Shown piece by piece: positions 35,819 through 43,688 of a stretch of DNA of 64,000 bases. The position numbers were made by a program, and so were the translations under genes. The stretch comes from CAWHQZ01 sp963831645 (lineage in GTDB: Bacteria > Pseudomonadota > Alphaproteobacteria > Rhizobiales > Aestuariivirgaceae): NCBI GenBank assembly GCA_963831645.1, contig CAWHQZ010000017.1:496001-560000 (forward strand), read 5' to 3'. Numbering within the stretch: position 1 is the first letter of the stretch; every line of letters starts with the position of its first letter. The notes under the pieces are model-generated. The model had not been told where the DNA came from and searched no databases. It worked only from the letters and a program-made list of their open reading frames with translations.

Positions 35819-36847
35819 ATGACTGCAGTCCTGCCCGCGGATCGCTACGCCACCATGGAGTATCGCCGCTGTGGAAGCAGCGGCCTCCTGCTGCCGGCCG
35901 TGTCGCTCGGCCTGTGGCACAACTTCGGCGAGGATTGCCTGCCCGAAACGGCCCGCGCGATCTGCCGGCGTGCATTCGATCTCGGGATCACCCACTTCGA
36001 CCTTGCCAACAACTACGGACCACCGCCCGGCGCAGCGGAAGAACAGTTCGGGCGCATCCTCGCGACCGACTTCGCTCAGCACCGGGACGAGCTCATCATC
36101 TCCACGAAGGCGGGGTACCGGATGTGGCCTGGACCCTATGGCGAGTTCGGCAGCCGCAAATCCCTTCTGGCGAGCCTCGACCAAAGTCTCAGGCGGCTTG
36201 ACCTCGACTATGTCGATATCTTCTACTCACATCGTTTCGATCCGGCGACTCCGCTCGAAGAAACCATGGGTGCGCTCGATAGCGCGGTGCGCCAGGGCAA
36301 GGCCCTATACGTCGGAGTCTCGTCCTATGGCGCCGGACGAACCGCGGAGGCGGCGCAAATCCTGCGGAGACTCGGCACACGAGCGATCATTCACCAGCCG
36401 AGCTATTCAATGCTGAACCGGTGGATCGAGCGCGACCAACTCCTTGATTGCTTGGAGAGGGAGGGCATGGGCTGCATCGCCTTCACGCCTCTGGCGCAGG
36501 GGCTGCTGAGCGACAAGTATCTCGGCGGAGTTCCGGCCGGCAGCCGCGCCACCACGGGCAAGACCCTGCTGCCCGAGTTTCTTCGTCCGGAAATCCTCTC
36601 GCGGCTCAACTCGCTGAACCGCATTGCCGCAAGGCGTGAGCAGAGCCTGGCGCAAATGGCAATCGCGTGGGTGCTGCGCGATCCTCGCATGACATCGGCG
36701 CTCATCGGCGCCAGCCGGCCCGAGCATGTCAGCGACAATGCGGCGGCACTTGCCAATCGTTCGTTCGACGCAAGCGAGCTTGCGGAAATCGAACGACATG
36801 CGGTCGACAGCGACATCAACCTGTGGGCGCAGTCGAGCGATGCGTGA
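35819..36847 (+). CDS. yghZ: aldo/keto reductase, L-glyceraldehyde 3-phosphate reductase (YghZ) type
   Basis: A 342-residue aldo/keto reductase that follows E. coli YghZ almost motif by motif: RYATMEYRRCGSSGLLLPAVSLGLWHNFG, ITHFDLANNYGPPPG, STKAGYRMWPGPYG, YVDIFYSHRFD, IHQPSYSMLNRW, IAFTPLAQGLLSDKYL and a C-terminal NLWAQSSD. Catalytic Asp, Tyr, Lys and His are present. YghZ reduces L-glyceraldehyde 3-phosphate and other aldehydes with NADPH. As last gene of the sugar import operon it may reduce or detoxify an aldehyde of the imported sugar. ATG 35819 follows the permease stop by one base. Confidence 0.88.
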   Translation: MTAVLPADRYATMEYRRCGSSGLLLPAVSLGLWHNFGEDCLPETARAICRRAFDLGITHFDLANNYGPPPGAAEEQFGRILATDFAQHRDELIISTKAGYRMWPGPYGEFGSRKSLLASLDQSLRRLDLDYVDIFYSHRFDPATPLEETMGALDSAVRQGKALYVGVSSYGAGRTAEAAQILRRLGTRAIIHQPSYSMLNRWIERDQLLDCLEREGMGCIAFTPLAQGLLSDKYLGGVPAGSRATTGKTLLPEFLRPEILSRLNSLNRIAARREQSLAQMAIAWVLRDPRMTSALIGASRPEHVSDNAAALANRSFDASELAEIERHAVDSDINLWAQSSDA

Positions 36848-36937
36848 GTCCGGCGAATTGATGGCGCGCCACAAAAAACGTATAGATTTGCTGCTGCAGG
36901 AGGCGCCGACCGGCGCCTCGAAATGGGAGGAGAAACC

Positions 36938-37294
36938 ATGGCGAAAGCCAAGCAATTCAATATTTCGGTGGCCAACAGGCCGGGGACAGTTGCCGATGCA
37001 ATCCGCGCCCTGGCCGCAGCCAAAGTCAACGTTACTTCGGTGTTGGGCTGGAATCCCTCGGGGTCCCTGCAACTGGTGCTCGACAAGCCGAAAGCGGCAA
37101 AAAAGGCTCTGGATTCCGCAGGCATCAGCCACACGGAAGCGGCGGCGGAGATGGTTAAGCTCCCCAACAAACCAGGAGCGCTGCTCAAGTACCTGGACAA
37201 GCTCGCGAAGCAGGGCGTCAATCTCAGGACGATTTGCGCCACGGCAAACAAGAACGGCGCCAACGCCACGGTCGTGTGGACCGCGGAGAGTTAA
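36938..37294 (+). CDS. tandem ACT-domain protein
   Basis: Start at ATG 36938, with GGGAGGAG upstream. The 118 residues form two ACT-like units of about 58 residues: QFNISVANRPGTVADAIRALAAAKVNVTSVLGW, and EMVKLPNKPGALLKYLDKLAKQGVNLRTICAT. Both carry the xNxPGxLxxxxxxLAxxGVNV motif. Stand-alone ACT pairs bind amino acids and act as small regulators; the ligand is unknown. A 7-bp-arm hairpin (AGGCGCC/GGCGCCT, 36901-36918) lies just before the ribosome site and might affect translation. The 3' end overlaps the convergent antiporter by four bases. Confidence 0.8.
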   Translation: MAKAKQFNISVANRPGTVADAIRALAAAKVNVTSVLGWNPSGSLQLVLDKPKAAKKALDSAGISHTEAAAEMVKLPNKPGALLKYLDKLAKQGVNLRTICATANKNGANATVVWTAES

Positions 37295-39090
37295 CTCACT
37301 CGCTCTCGTCTGCGGCGCCGCCGAGCCAGATCCAGGATTTCGCGCCGGTTCGGCCGCCCGAGCATGCGGCGGAAGGCATCGCGGCGCTCGTGAACCGAGG
37401 CGATGGCGACGCCCATGGCGATGCCCGCCTCGACAAGGAGCGATTCACCGAGCTGCAGGCTCGATTCCACCGTCTCCGGCACCGCTTCGGTGGCGCCGGC
37501 AGCATAAAGCTTCATGGCATGGCGCTCGTCGCGGGCGCGGGCGATGATTTTCAGATCGCTGCGGTGGGCGCGGGCAACTCTCGTCACATCGTCAACGCGG
37601 ACGGGATTGTCCATCGTCACCGCGACCGCACGCGCTTCGTCGAGGCCGCATTTGCGCAGGAACGCGGCATTGGCGGCGTCGCCGTAGTAAACGGGAAGGC
37701 CATCCTTGCGGGCGCGGGCCACCACTTCGGCGTCGCTGTCGATGGCGATATAGGCAATCTCGTGCTCGGCAAGCATGGTTCCGATGAGATGCCCGACGCG
37801 GCCGAATCCTGCGACAATGACCCGAGGCTGGTGATCATCGGGCGGCTGCGCCAATTCCTCATGGGCAGCCGGTATGGTCCGCATTTTCCGCGCCATGCGG
37901 CGGCCTATCTGGGCAACGAGAGGGAGCGCCAGCATGGTCATGGAAACCACCAGCAACGCTTGCCGATAGAGTTCGGGGTTGAGGACGCCGGCGGCTGCAG
38001 CCGATCCCAATATTACGAAGGCGAATTCCCCACAGGGACCGAGCAGTAGTGCGGCTTCGAATGCCGCACTGTGCCCCACCTTCATCAGGCGGGCCAAGGG
38101 GTACACAAGTGCGGCTTTGCCGAGTGTCAGCCCGGCCGCAGCAAGCAGGATCGGCAGCGGACTGTGCACCAGCCCGCCAAGATCGATGCCTAGTCCGATG
38201 AGCAGGAAGAAGGCGCCGAGCAGCAAGCCCTTGAACGGCTCGATTACCGCCTCGACGGCGCGCCGATATTCGGTCTCCGCCAGCAACAGCCCGGCGATGA
38301 ACGCGCCAAGGGCCATGGAGAGACCTGCGGACAGGGCCGCGGCGCCGGCGCCGACGGCGATCAGAAGTGCGGCGGCCATGAACAGGTCGGCGCTTTTGGC
38401 GCTGGCGACAAGCCGCAGCAACGGGCGAAGGGCATAGCGGCCCACTATGACAATGGCGATGATCGCCAGGCCGGCCTGAGCGAGGGCCAGCACGATTCCC
38501 ATGAAGACGGGCCCTTCCGTCTCTCCGGCAAGAATGCTGACAAGCAGCAATATCGGAATGACAGCGAGGTCCTGAAGCAGGAGGACCGAAAAACTCGTGC
38601 GGCCGGCCTGCGAACCCAGCCGCCTGTCGTCCGACAGGATCTGAACGACGATCGCCGTCGAGGACAGCGACATTGCCGCGCCGAGGATAATCGCACTCTC
38701 GACATCCAGCCCGAGTGCCCGCAGTACAAGCGCAACCAAAGTAGTGGTTAGGAGGACCTGCAGTCCGCCAAGTCCCAAGACCAGCCTCTTCATCGTCTTG
38801 AGGCGCTCGAAGGAGACTTCGAGGCCGATCAGAAAGAGCAAGAAAACGATGCCGAGTTCGCCCATGGAGGCGATCGCGTCGGGGTTGCCGATGACCAGGG
38901 CGTCCAGGAAGGGAACAGCGCGCGTCAGTTGGCCCAGAACACCCGGATTGAGGAGAATACCGACGAGCAGGAAGCCCAGGACGGAACTTACGCCGAGTCT
39001 CATAAACAGCGGCACTACAAGCCCAGCCGCTCCGAGAATGATGAGGAATTCCCTGTAGTCGGTGATGTTTTCGGCAGCCGCGGCTTCCAA
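37291..39090 (-). CDS. monovalent cation:proton antiporter-2 (CPA2), KefB/KefC-like
   Basis: A 599-residue antiporter. Residues 10-390 hold about 12-13 helices with the CPA2 pattern GELGIVFLLFLIGLEVSFERLK, AAMSLSSTAIVVQIL, FSVLLLQDLAVIPIL and FFLLIGLGIDL. Residues 420-540 are an RCK/TrkA-N nucleotide-binding domain (RVIVAGFGRVGHLIGTML), and the tail ends in RRRRRERVS. Kef-type systems extrude K+ under electrophile stress and are controlled by glutathione or nucleotides. The start appears to be TTG at 39090; no strong ribosome site is seen. It is the last chromosomal-type gene before the accessory island. Confidence 0.88.
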   Translation of the reverse strand: MEAAAAENITDYREFLIILGAAGLVVPLFMRLGVSSVLGFLLVGILLNPGVLGQLTRAVPFLDALVIGNPDAIASMGELGIVFLLFLIGLEVSFERLKTMKRLVLGLGGLQVLLTTTLVALVLRALGLDVESAIILGAAMSLSSTAIVVQILSDDRRLGSQAGRTSFSVLLLQDLAVIPILLLVSILAGETEGPVFMGIVLALAQAGLAIIAIVIVGRYALRPLLRLVASAKSADLFMAAALLIAVGAGAAALSAGLSMALGAFIAGLLLAETEYRRAVEAVIEPFKGLLLGAFFLLIGLGIDLGGLVHSPLPILLAAAGLTLGKAALVYPLARLMKVGHSAAFEAALLLGPCGEFAFVILGSAAAAGVLNPELYRQALLVVSMTMLALPLVAQIGRRMARKMRTIPAAHEELAQPPDDHQPRVIVAGFGRVGHLIGTMLAEHEIAYIAIDSDAEVVARARKDGLPVYYGDAANAAFLRKCGLDEARAVAVTMDNPVRVDDVTRVARAHRSDLKIIARARDERHAMKLYAAGATEAVPETVESSLQLGESLLVEAGIAMGVAIASVHERRDAFRRMLGRPNRREILDLARRRRRRERVS

Positions 39091-39674
39091 GAAACGGCCT
39101 CAAATGGCGTTTTTTGAAACAGGGTCAGGGTTCAAGGCCATCGATCCGCACCATGATTTCAATGACTTGGGAGAACTGCCCACATAGGGCGAGCCGCCCG
39201 AGCCTGCCCGTGTCAACAGCGTGTCAACAAGATAAGGCCCCGTCCCATGATACGGCGTGTCAACAATATGCCAACACAAAAACCCCGGCGCGACGGCCGG
39301 GCCTCTGCTTCGATCTGCCGGGAGTTGTCGCAGGTCGAGTTGCAAGGCTACCGAACTCCCTCCATGCTCTGGACCAACAAGAAGTAAGAGGAGGAGACGT
39401 GATGCCAAGGAACCAAGGCATACCGAGAAGAAAACGTCATGGTCTACTACGGCATCAATCGTGAAACGCTCAAAGTCGAAAGCTGCCTATTACAGGCACC
39501 CCTTCGAAAAAGGGCGCAGCGCTATACCAGAGATCGGGCTAGTCTTTGGCCTCACCGATATCGTGCAACTCCTGCCCGCTTACGATCATAACGAGCACCC
39601 CGCAGAAGCAGAAGCAAGATTGAGGGCGACATGGATCATCTCTTAGAGTTTCGCCGCGAACTTGAGCGAGCAAC
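39091..39674. other. left edge of the accessory island, att-like repeats and minus-strand terminator
   Basis: No convincing gene. GTGTCAACA occurs at 39210, 39221 and 39257, resembling arm-type integrase sites. A rho-independent-type terminator for minus-strand transcripts lies at 39278-39301: stem CCCGGC/GCCGGG preceded on the plus strand by AAAAAC, read as GGGG-TTTTT on the minus strand. Base composition drops toward lower GC after about 39.4 kb. Micro-frames such as MDHLLEFRRELERAT (39631-39678) exist but are unsupported, apart from its GTGA overlap with the next gene. Confidence 0.45.
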
Positions 39675-39902
39675 GTGAAGGCTGGAATCGCAGTGGCCGT
39701 CACGTTGGCGGCCTTAGCCTACGCCCTCAATCGCGGCGTCTATGTGGGGTCCAGCGTAGGGCAGCATTCAAGCAGCAGCGGTACGTATTGGCACAGCGAC
39801 TGCCGTTATCTTTTCCCGTCCGGGATACACGTTGTTCGTCAGGGCGGGTGGTACACCAGAGAAGAGGCCGCGAACGAGATTTGCATCCTATTCCGGCTCT
39901 AA
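39675..39902 (+). CDS. small exported or membrane protein of the island
   Basis: A 75-residue frame from a GTG that overlaps the stop of a 15-residue micro-frame (GTGA). The N-terminus is hydrophobic (AGIAVAVTLAALAYAL), followed by a short domain with two Cys (HSDCRYLF, EICILF) and a Trp/Tyr-rich stretch. The mature part (YWHSDCRYLFPSGIHVV) recalls very small phage or plasmid proteins, but no family is assigned. Confidence 0.45.
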   Translation: MKAGIAVAVTLAALAYALNRGVYVGSSVGQHSSSSGTYWHSDCRYLFPSGIHVVRQGGWYTREEAANEICILFRL

Positions 39903-40056
39903 AGTTCAACTGACCAACTTCAGTCGTGGCTTGCAGAGCGGTTCCTTACGGGAGACAGCGCCGATGTCAGATGCCGATTTCGAGAGACAAAAACTGGCGC
40001 ATGATCAACACGAGCGGAATTCGGTAGTGCTAGGCTCCTAGCTAGGGGAACGGCTC

Positions 40057-40878
40057 GTGCGTCTTACCTTCCTTGATGAGGCGGGAACTTCAAATCCGAA
40101 CGAAGAACCGTTTCTAGTTGTGGCCGGGTTCATTATTGACCCGGATAGGCACTATGGTCCCCTAGATGCACGGTTACGAACTCTAGCCGAAAAGTTCTTC
40201 CCGCCAGAGAGGTCCGAGGTGCTTGCCCAAGTCCGGGCACTAGGTCGGCCATTTATCTTCCACGCCCAGCATATTTGGCATGGGTCTGGGTTCTTCCCGC
40301 GTGACATCGAGTGGCCTCGCCCCAAACGGATGAAGGTCTTCGAAGCGCTCTCCAAGAACCCAGAGAAATATAGCCTGAACATCGTATGGTCTGCCGTAGA
40401 TCGGCGGGCCGCTCTAACGTCTGATGAGGCCAAGGGGCTGCCGAGGAAAGACCTAGAGGGCCGTATACATGCCTGGGCCTATTTCCACGCCATGCGGAAG
40501 ATCGATAGCTGGATGATCGAGAACGCCCCGCGCGAATACACGATGCTCTATGCGGAAGATCGTCCTGAGGTGAGGTCTTACATTGAGCTTATTCATACGA
40601 TGTGCATCGATCGATCCGTTGATGAAAATGCACCATCGAATGCCTTCAGCTCGACACACATCGCTGAGCCAGTCGCCTTTGTGCCAAAGGATCGATCAGC
40701 CATCCTGCAAGTTGCGGATCATTGCGCCTTCATCATCAAGCGCAAGCTTCAAGGCTGTAAAGATATAGGGCCGTATTTCGAGAACATCAGACCTATGATT
40801 TGGTCGAAATCAACTACGGCCTCGATGCCCCATTACCGGCCTTTCCCGACCTACGTTTTCGACCGAGTGAACGAGTGA
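40057..40878 (+). CDS. DUF3800 domain protein
   Basis: A 273-residue protein starting at GTG 40057. The opening RLTFLDEAGTSNP with FLVVAGFIIDPD, and the C-terminal LQVADHCAFIIKRKLQG, fit DUF3800, a family often found on phages and integrative elements and thought to adopt an RNase H-like fold. Acidic residues of the LDEAG and QVADH motifs would be the putative active site; activity is unproven. Codon use and base composition are noticeably less GC-rich than the flanking chromosome, consistent with acquisition. Confidence 0.75.
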   Translation: MRLTFLDEAGTSNPNEEPFLVVAGFIIDPDRHYGPLDARLRTLAEKFFPPERSEVLAQVRALGRPFIFHAQHIWHGSGFFPRDIEWPRPKRMKVFEALSKNPEKYSLNIVWSAVDRRAALTSDEAKGLPRKDLEGRIHAWAYFHAMRKIDSWMIENAPREYTMLYAEDRPEVRSYIELIHTMCIDRSVDENAPSNAFSSTHIAEPVAFVPKDRSAILQVADHCAFIIKRKLQGCKDIGPYFENIRPMIWSKSTTASMPHYRPFPTYVFDRVNE

Positions 40879-40980
40879 CACTTGTGCGTAGCTCGGTCAC
40901 TCGCTGACGGCCTGCTCAAACGCCTTCGGATCGATTATACGGAGAACCTTTTGGGCAGATCGCCCTACTGCACAACCCCT

Positions 40981-41259
40981 TCAATACCGCGCGCAGCGCA
41001 GGATCTTGTCGCGCTGCCCGGTGCGCGCACCGGCAGTCGTGACGGTATTTGTCAGTTGATAGCTCACGCCCGGCGTCAGGTTCGACACGCTGACGCTGGT
41101 CGAGCTTTCGCCCGCCGCGAAGCCGAAGTCCACCAAGGTCACGCCATCGCTAGGCGTGATCGTCCATGTCGATCCGGATAGCTCATCGCCGACCTCGACC
41201 CATTCCGACCACACCTGCGAGTAGTCCAAAATTTCGTCCGGGCTTTGCAGATGGAACAT
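40981..41259 (-). CDS. phage neck / fiber-tail adaptor-like protein
   Basis: A 92-residue protein with SPDEILDYSQVWSEWVEVGDELSGSTWTI, then GVSYQLTNTVTTAGARTGQRDKILRCARY. This is the beta-rich layout of small phage fiber-tail adaptor (neck) proteins, in which GDxIxxSxWT and YxxTNxxTTxxGRxxxR are typical. It would sit between the portal and the tail. It is the last gene of the minus-strand head module; the terminator at about 39.29 kb may end the transcript. Confidence 0.65.
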   Translation of the reverse strand: MFHLQSPDEILDYSQVWSEWVEVGDELSGSTWTITPSDGVTLVDFGFAAGESSTSVSVSNLTPGVSYQLTNTVTTAGARTGQRDKILRCARY

Positions 41260-41279
41260 CGTCGATCACGCGCCGATCA

Positions 41280-41549
41280 TCAATGCCGTGTCCCGCAATT
41301 GCAGATCGCAGCGTGCAGCCGCGCTTCCCACGCCTCACGGTCGAGCGGCTGATCGCGTAGTTCCGGCGGCAGCGTGAAGCTGCTGGTCAAACTTTCGTCG
41401 GTACCGTTGTAAAACATTTCCACCGTGAGCGACCGCCGATCCTCATCAACGTGAAACGCCACCTGATCGATCCGCGTCGCCAGCGGCAGGCGGTTCAGCG
41501 CCTGTCGCATCAGATCGAACCCGCAATCGTGAATGGTCCGGCCGCTCAC
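41280..41549 (-). CDS. small phage-module protein of unknown function
   Basis: An 89-residue frame from GTG 41549, 20 bp upstream of the neck-adaptor gene. A helical start (DLMRQALNRLPLATRIDQVAFHVDEDRR) is followed by a strand region (SLTVEMFYNGTDESLTSSFTLPPEL) and a helix with two Cys (AAICNCGTRH). Position between capsid and neck suggests a head-completion role, but sequence alone does not show this. Confidence 0.55.
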   Translation of the reverse strand: MSGRTIHDCGFDLMRQALNRLPLATRIDQVAFHVDEDRRSLTVEMFYNGTDESLTSSFTLPPELRDQPLDREAWEARLHAAICNCGTRH

Positions 41550-41553
41550 GCTC

Positions 41554-41664
41554 TCACCCTTTCAAAAAAGGCGGCCAGCATGTGCGTTCGTCTTTTGACG
41601 GGTCATTGGCCGGGCAGATCCCGAAACGCTCTGCACGGCGCAACCGTGAGGCGTCGAAAGCCAT
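41554..41664 (-). CDS. very small phage-module protein
   Basis: A 36-residue frame (MAFDASRLRRAERFGICPAND...) between two head-module genes. Alternative overlapping frames exist in the same stretch: an ATGA-coupled 41-residue frame starts at the stop of the coiled-coil gene. Which one is translated cannot be decided. Low confidence. Confidence 0.3.
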   Translation of the reverse strand: MAFDASRLRRAERFGICPANDPSKDERTCWPPFLKG

Positions 41665-41683
41665 CCTGCGGGCAGGTCGTGCC

Positions 41684-41926
41684 TCATGCCGTTTCGCCGC
41701 GTTTCGGCAAATTCTGCACAATTCCCCTGATCGGCATCTGGCGCTTGGTCTGGCGTTCGACCTCATCGAGCCGCGCCCGCAGCGCCGTGATCTGGTTCTG
41801 CATGTCCGCTACTCGCTCGACCAAGTTCGTGCACTGCTGGACCAGCGGCTGCAATTCCTTGGCCACGAACCCACCGACCTGCACGGCCAGCAGTTGAACT
41901 TCCTTCCGCGAGACGAGGTTGCTCAT
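41684..41926 (-). CDS. small coiled-coil phage-module protein
   Basis: An 80-residue protein starting two bases after the capsid stop. MSNLVSRKEVQLLAVQVGGFVAKELQPLV is followed by a long heptad-rich helix (QQCTNLVERVADMQNQITALRARLDEVERQ). Its size, position and coiled coil would suit a scaffold or accessory head protein, which would be useful here because the capsid gene lacks an obvious scaffold domain. This is inference. Confidence 0.6.
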   Translation of the reverse strand: MSNLVSRKEVQLLAVQVGGFVAKELQPLVQQCTNLVERVADMQNQITALRARLDEVERQTKRQMPIRGIVQNLPKRGETA

Positions 41927-41928
41927 GA

Positions 41929-42981
41929 CTACGTACCCACCACAGGTCCCCACTGGATCGATTGCAGCACCGCGACCGCGTCGGGCCGCACCCGCAGCAC
42001 CCCGAACCAGATCGCTGCCCTGATCGCCGTGCTGTCGGTTTGCCACAAGCTGACCATCGCCGCTCCGGTCGGCGTCAACATCGAGCCCGCCGTCACGTCC
42101 TGCATCTCCAGATCGGCATGACCCGAACTTTCAATCGTCACCGTCTCGGCATTGCCCGCAACGCCGCTGGCGTCGATCAGCGTCAGCGTCCCGGCATCCG
42201 CCGCCGAACTCACCAGAACCGGAACGCCAAGCATCTCGCCGCCGCTCGGGCTCATGTTTCCAAAGACGAAAACGCCTTCGGTGTCTTGTAAGGTTGCCGC
42301 CGCTATCGCCACGTCCGGAGCCGCGACAAGGAAATATCTCGCACCGTCGTGATGCGGCACGACGCTGAACAGATCCTTCAGATCGGACCCGGCGAATAGC
42401 GCCGTCACGCCGTCCGAGTTGATGATCGGCGTATTGCCATCGACGATGGCCGCGAGGAACGCCGCATCGACCGCCCGCGCAACCGCCTTGCACAACTCGG
42501 TGCTGATGAACGTCTGCGCCGCGTTGCTCGATGAGGCGAGAACCTCATTCGTGACCGCCAGCATCGCTACGCATTTCGACAACGGCACGACTTGCGAGTT
42601 CATCGTCAAGCGCGTCATCGGCTTCGACAGACCTTCGTTGACCAAATAGCCGGTCGCAGGCTCGGCGGACAAATTCACTCGCACTCGCAACGGCGTTTTC
42701 AGCATTCCGTTCGCAAGGATCTGAAAGAACGCGCTGGTCGATTCGAGCGACTGCATGAACGCAGCGCCAATCAGACCCGTGTCGGCAATGCCGCCTGCCG
42801 TCGTCGGGTCGCTCACGCTCCCGGCCCCAATTGCTGTCTTCAGATAGTTGACGACCTTCGACGGCGCACCGTCGCGCTCGGCATCGTAAGTGGCGTTGAG
42901 CAGATCGCCTTTGTTGCGGGCGATATACTTGGCGATGATCGGGATGCAGACTGAGTCGTGAGCGAGGGCAGGCTTCAACAC
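41929..42981 (-). CDS. phage major capsid protein, HK97 fold
   Basis: Start at GTG 42981, supported by AAGGAG at 42990-42995 with an eight-base spacer. The 350-residue protein has the HK97 capsid pattern: ATGYLVNEGLSKPMTRLTMNSQVVPLSKCVAMLAVTNEVL (P-domain and E-loop region), STELCKAVARAVDAAFLAAI, and GGEMLGVPVLVSSAADAG in the A-domain, ending with IRAAIWFGVLRVRPDAVAVLQ. Only about 65 residues precede the conserved domain, so the usual 100-residue delta scaffold domain is missing or very short. No protease, portal or large terminase gene adjoins. Confidence 0.85.
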   Translation of the reverse strand: MLKPALAHDSVCIPIIAKYIARNKGDLLNATYDAERDGAPSKVVNYLKTAIGAGSVSDPTTAGGIADTGLIGAAFMQSLESTSAFFQILANGMLKTPLRVRVNLSAEPATGYLVNEGLSKPMTRLTMNSQVVPLSKCVAMLAVTNEVLASSSNAAQTFISTELCKAVARAVDAAFLAAIVDGNTPIINSDGVTALFAGSDLKDLFSVVPHHDGARYFLVAAPDVAIAAATLQDTEGVFVFGNMSPSGGEMLGVPVLVSSAADAGTLTLIDASGVAGNAETVTIESSGHADLEMQDVTAGSMLTPTGAAMVSLWQTDSTAIRAAIWFGVLRVRPDAVAVLQSIQWGPVVGT

Positions 42982-42989
42982 GGGGCGAA

Positions 42990-42995
42990 CTCCTT
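42990..42995 (-). promoter_or_regulatory. ribosome-binding site fixing the capsid start
   Basis: AAGGAG on the minus strand, eight bases before GTG 42981. It shows that the open frame extending upstream to 43047 is not used. Confidence 0.7.
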
Positions 42996-43112
42996 CAGGA
43001 TGACGCGAGGCTACGCAGCGAGGAGGAGCGCCGCCAGTGCGGTTCACGCAGGTTCAGGCGGATTCGGTATGGTCGCCCTGCGTTGAGCCATCTGGGCGAC
43101 CTTCGAACCGGA

Positions 43113-43247
43113 CAATTCAGGTGGCGCATTTGCGCCAGTTTTACCGGACCTATCCTTGCAATCTGGCGCATTGCGCCAGACAATTCAGTTGCGACATTTG
43201 TCGCAGTTTTCCCGTCTTTCCCCTTGTTAATTGCGACATTTGTCGCA
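43113..43247. repeat. two 68-bp tandem units carrying four dyad-symmetric sites
   Basis: CAATTCAG starts each unit, at 43113 and 43181. Unit 1 holds TGGCGCA-TT-TGCGCCA (43122-43137) and TGGCGCA-T-TGCGCCA (43164-43178). Unit 2 holds TGCGACA-TT-TGTCGCA at 43190-43205 and again at 43232-43247. Arm sequences differ between units but each remains a palindrome. The array lies between an HTH gene and the capsid gene and probably contains operators for the capsid operon. Confidence 0.75.
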
Positions 43248-43316
43248 GTATCCCGGTCAATAGTTCTGCCAGCTACTCCCAGCGCCTTGGCGATCTTCCG
43301 ATTACTCGCTTTCGGC

Positions 43317-43667
43317 CTACTCCTCCCCGCTCGCCGCCAAGTGCGCCGCCACCGCCCCTAAGCTGTATTCCCATCGCGCGCCGCGCTTCCGTCCCTGCAA
43401 TCGCCGATCCCCGTCTCGCCAGTTCCGCAACGTGTGCGGGCTTCTCCGCAGCAGCAGCGCCGCATCCTTCAACGCAATGAAGCCGTCACCCGAGATCGCA
43501 ATGCCCTCGGCCTCGCACCGGCCACGAAGCATCGCCACAGCATCAAGGCCATTCCCCTGCGGCACCATTTTCCCGCCGTCGGAAAGTTGGTCCAGCATCG
43601 CCTCCAGCTCGACAAGCTCACGGCGACGAACGTCGATCATCTGGCGAAGCAGGAGCGCGAGATCCAC
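43317..43667 (-). CDS. helix-turn-helix DNA-binding protein of the phage module
   Basis: A 116-residue protein. An N-terminal helical segment (RQMIDVRRRELVELEAMLDQLSDG) is followed by a winged-helix-like domain GFIALKDAALLLRRSPHTLRNWRDGDRR with KRGARWEYSLGAVAAHLA, as in excisionase or MerR-like domains. The gene ends 70 bp before the palindrome array and is a reasonable candidate to bind it. It could alternatively be a terminase accessory protein. It follows the terminase-small-like gene by 21 bp. Confidence 0.65.
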   Translation of the reverse strand: MDLALLLRQMIDVRRRELVELEAMLDQLSDGGKMVPQGNGLDAVAMLRGRCEAEGIAISGDGFIALKDAALLLRRSPHTLRNWRDGDRRLQGRKRGARWEYSLGAVAAHLAASGEE

Positions 43668-43688
43668 GTCAGCACAAGTCAGCGCCGG

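Noticed and set aside
36403..37269. 288-codon minus-strand frame over the reductase and ACT genes
   Set aside because: It is antisense to two well-supported genes, has Ser/Ala/Arg-rich composition and no family pattern.
39091..39250. tRNA gene as the island's integration site
   Set aside because: No cloverleaf could be built. The GGTTCAAGG-like string near 39128 has no matching acceptor or anticodon arms.
43048..43316. CRISPR-like array upstream of the capsid gene
   Set aside because: There are only two 68-bp units, repeats are palindromes rather than fixed repeats with spacers, and no cas gene is present.
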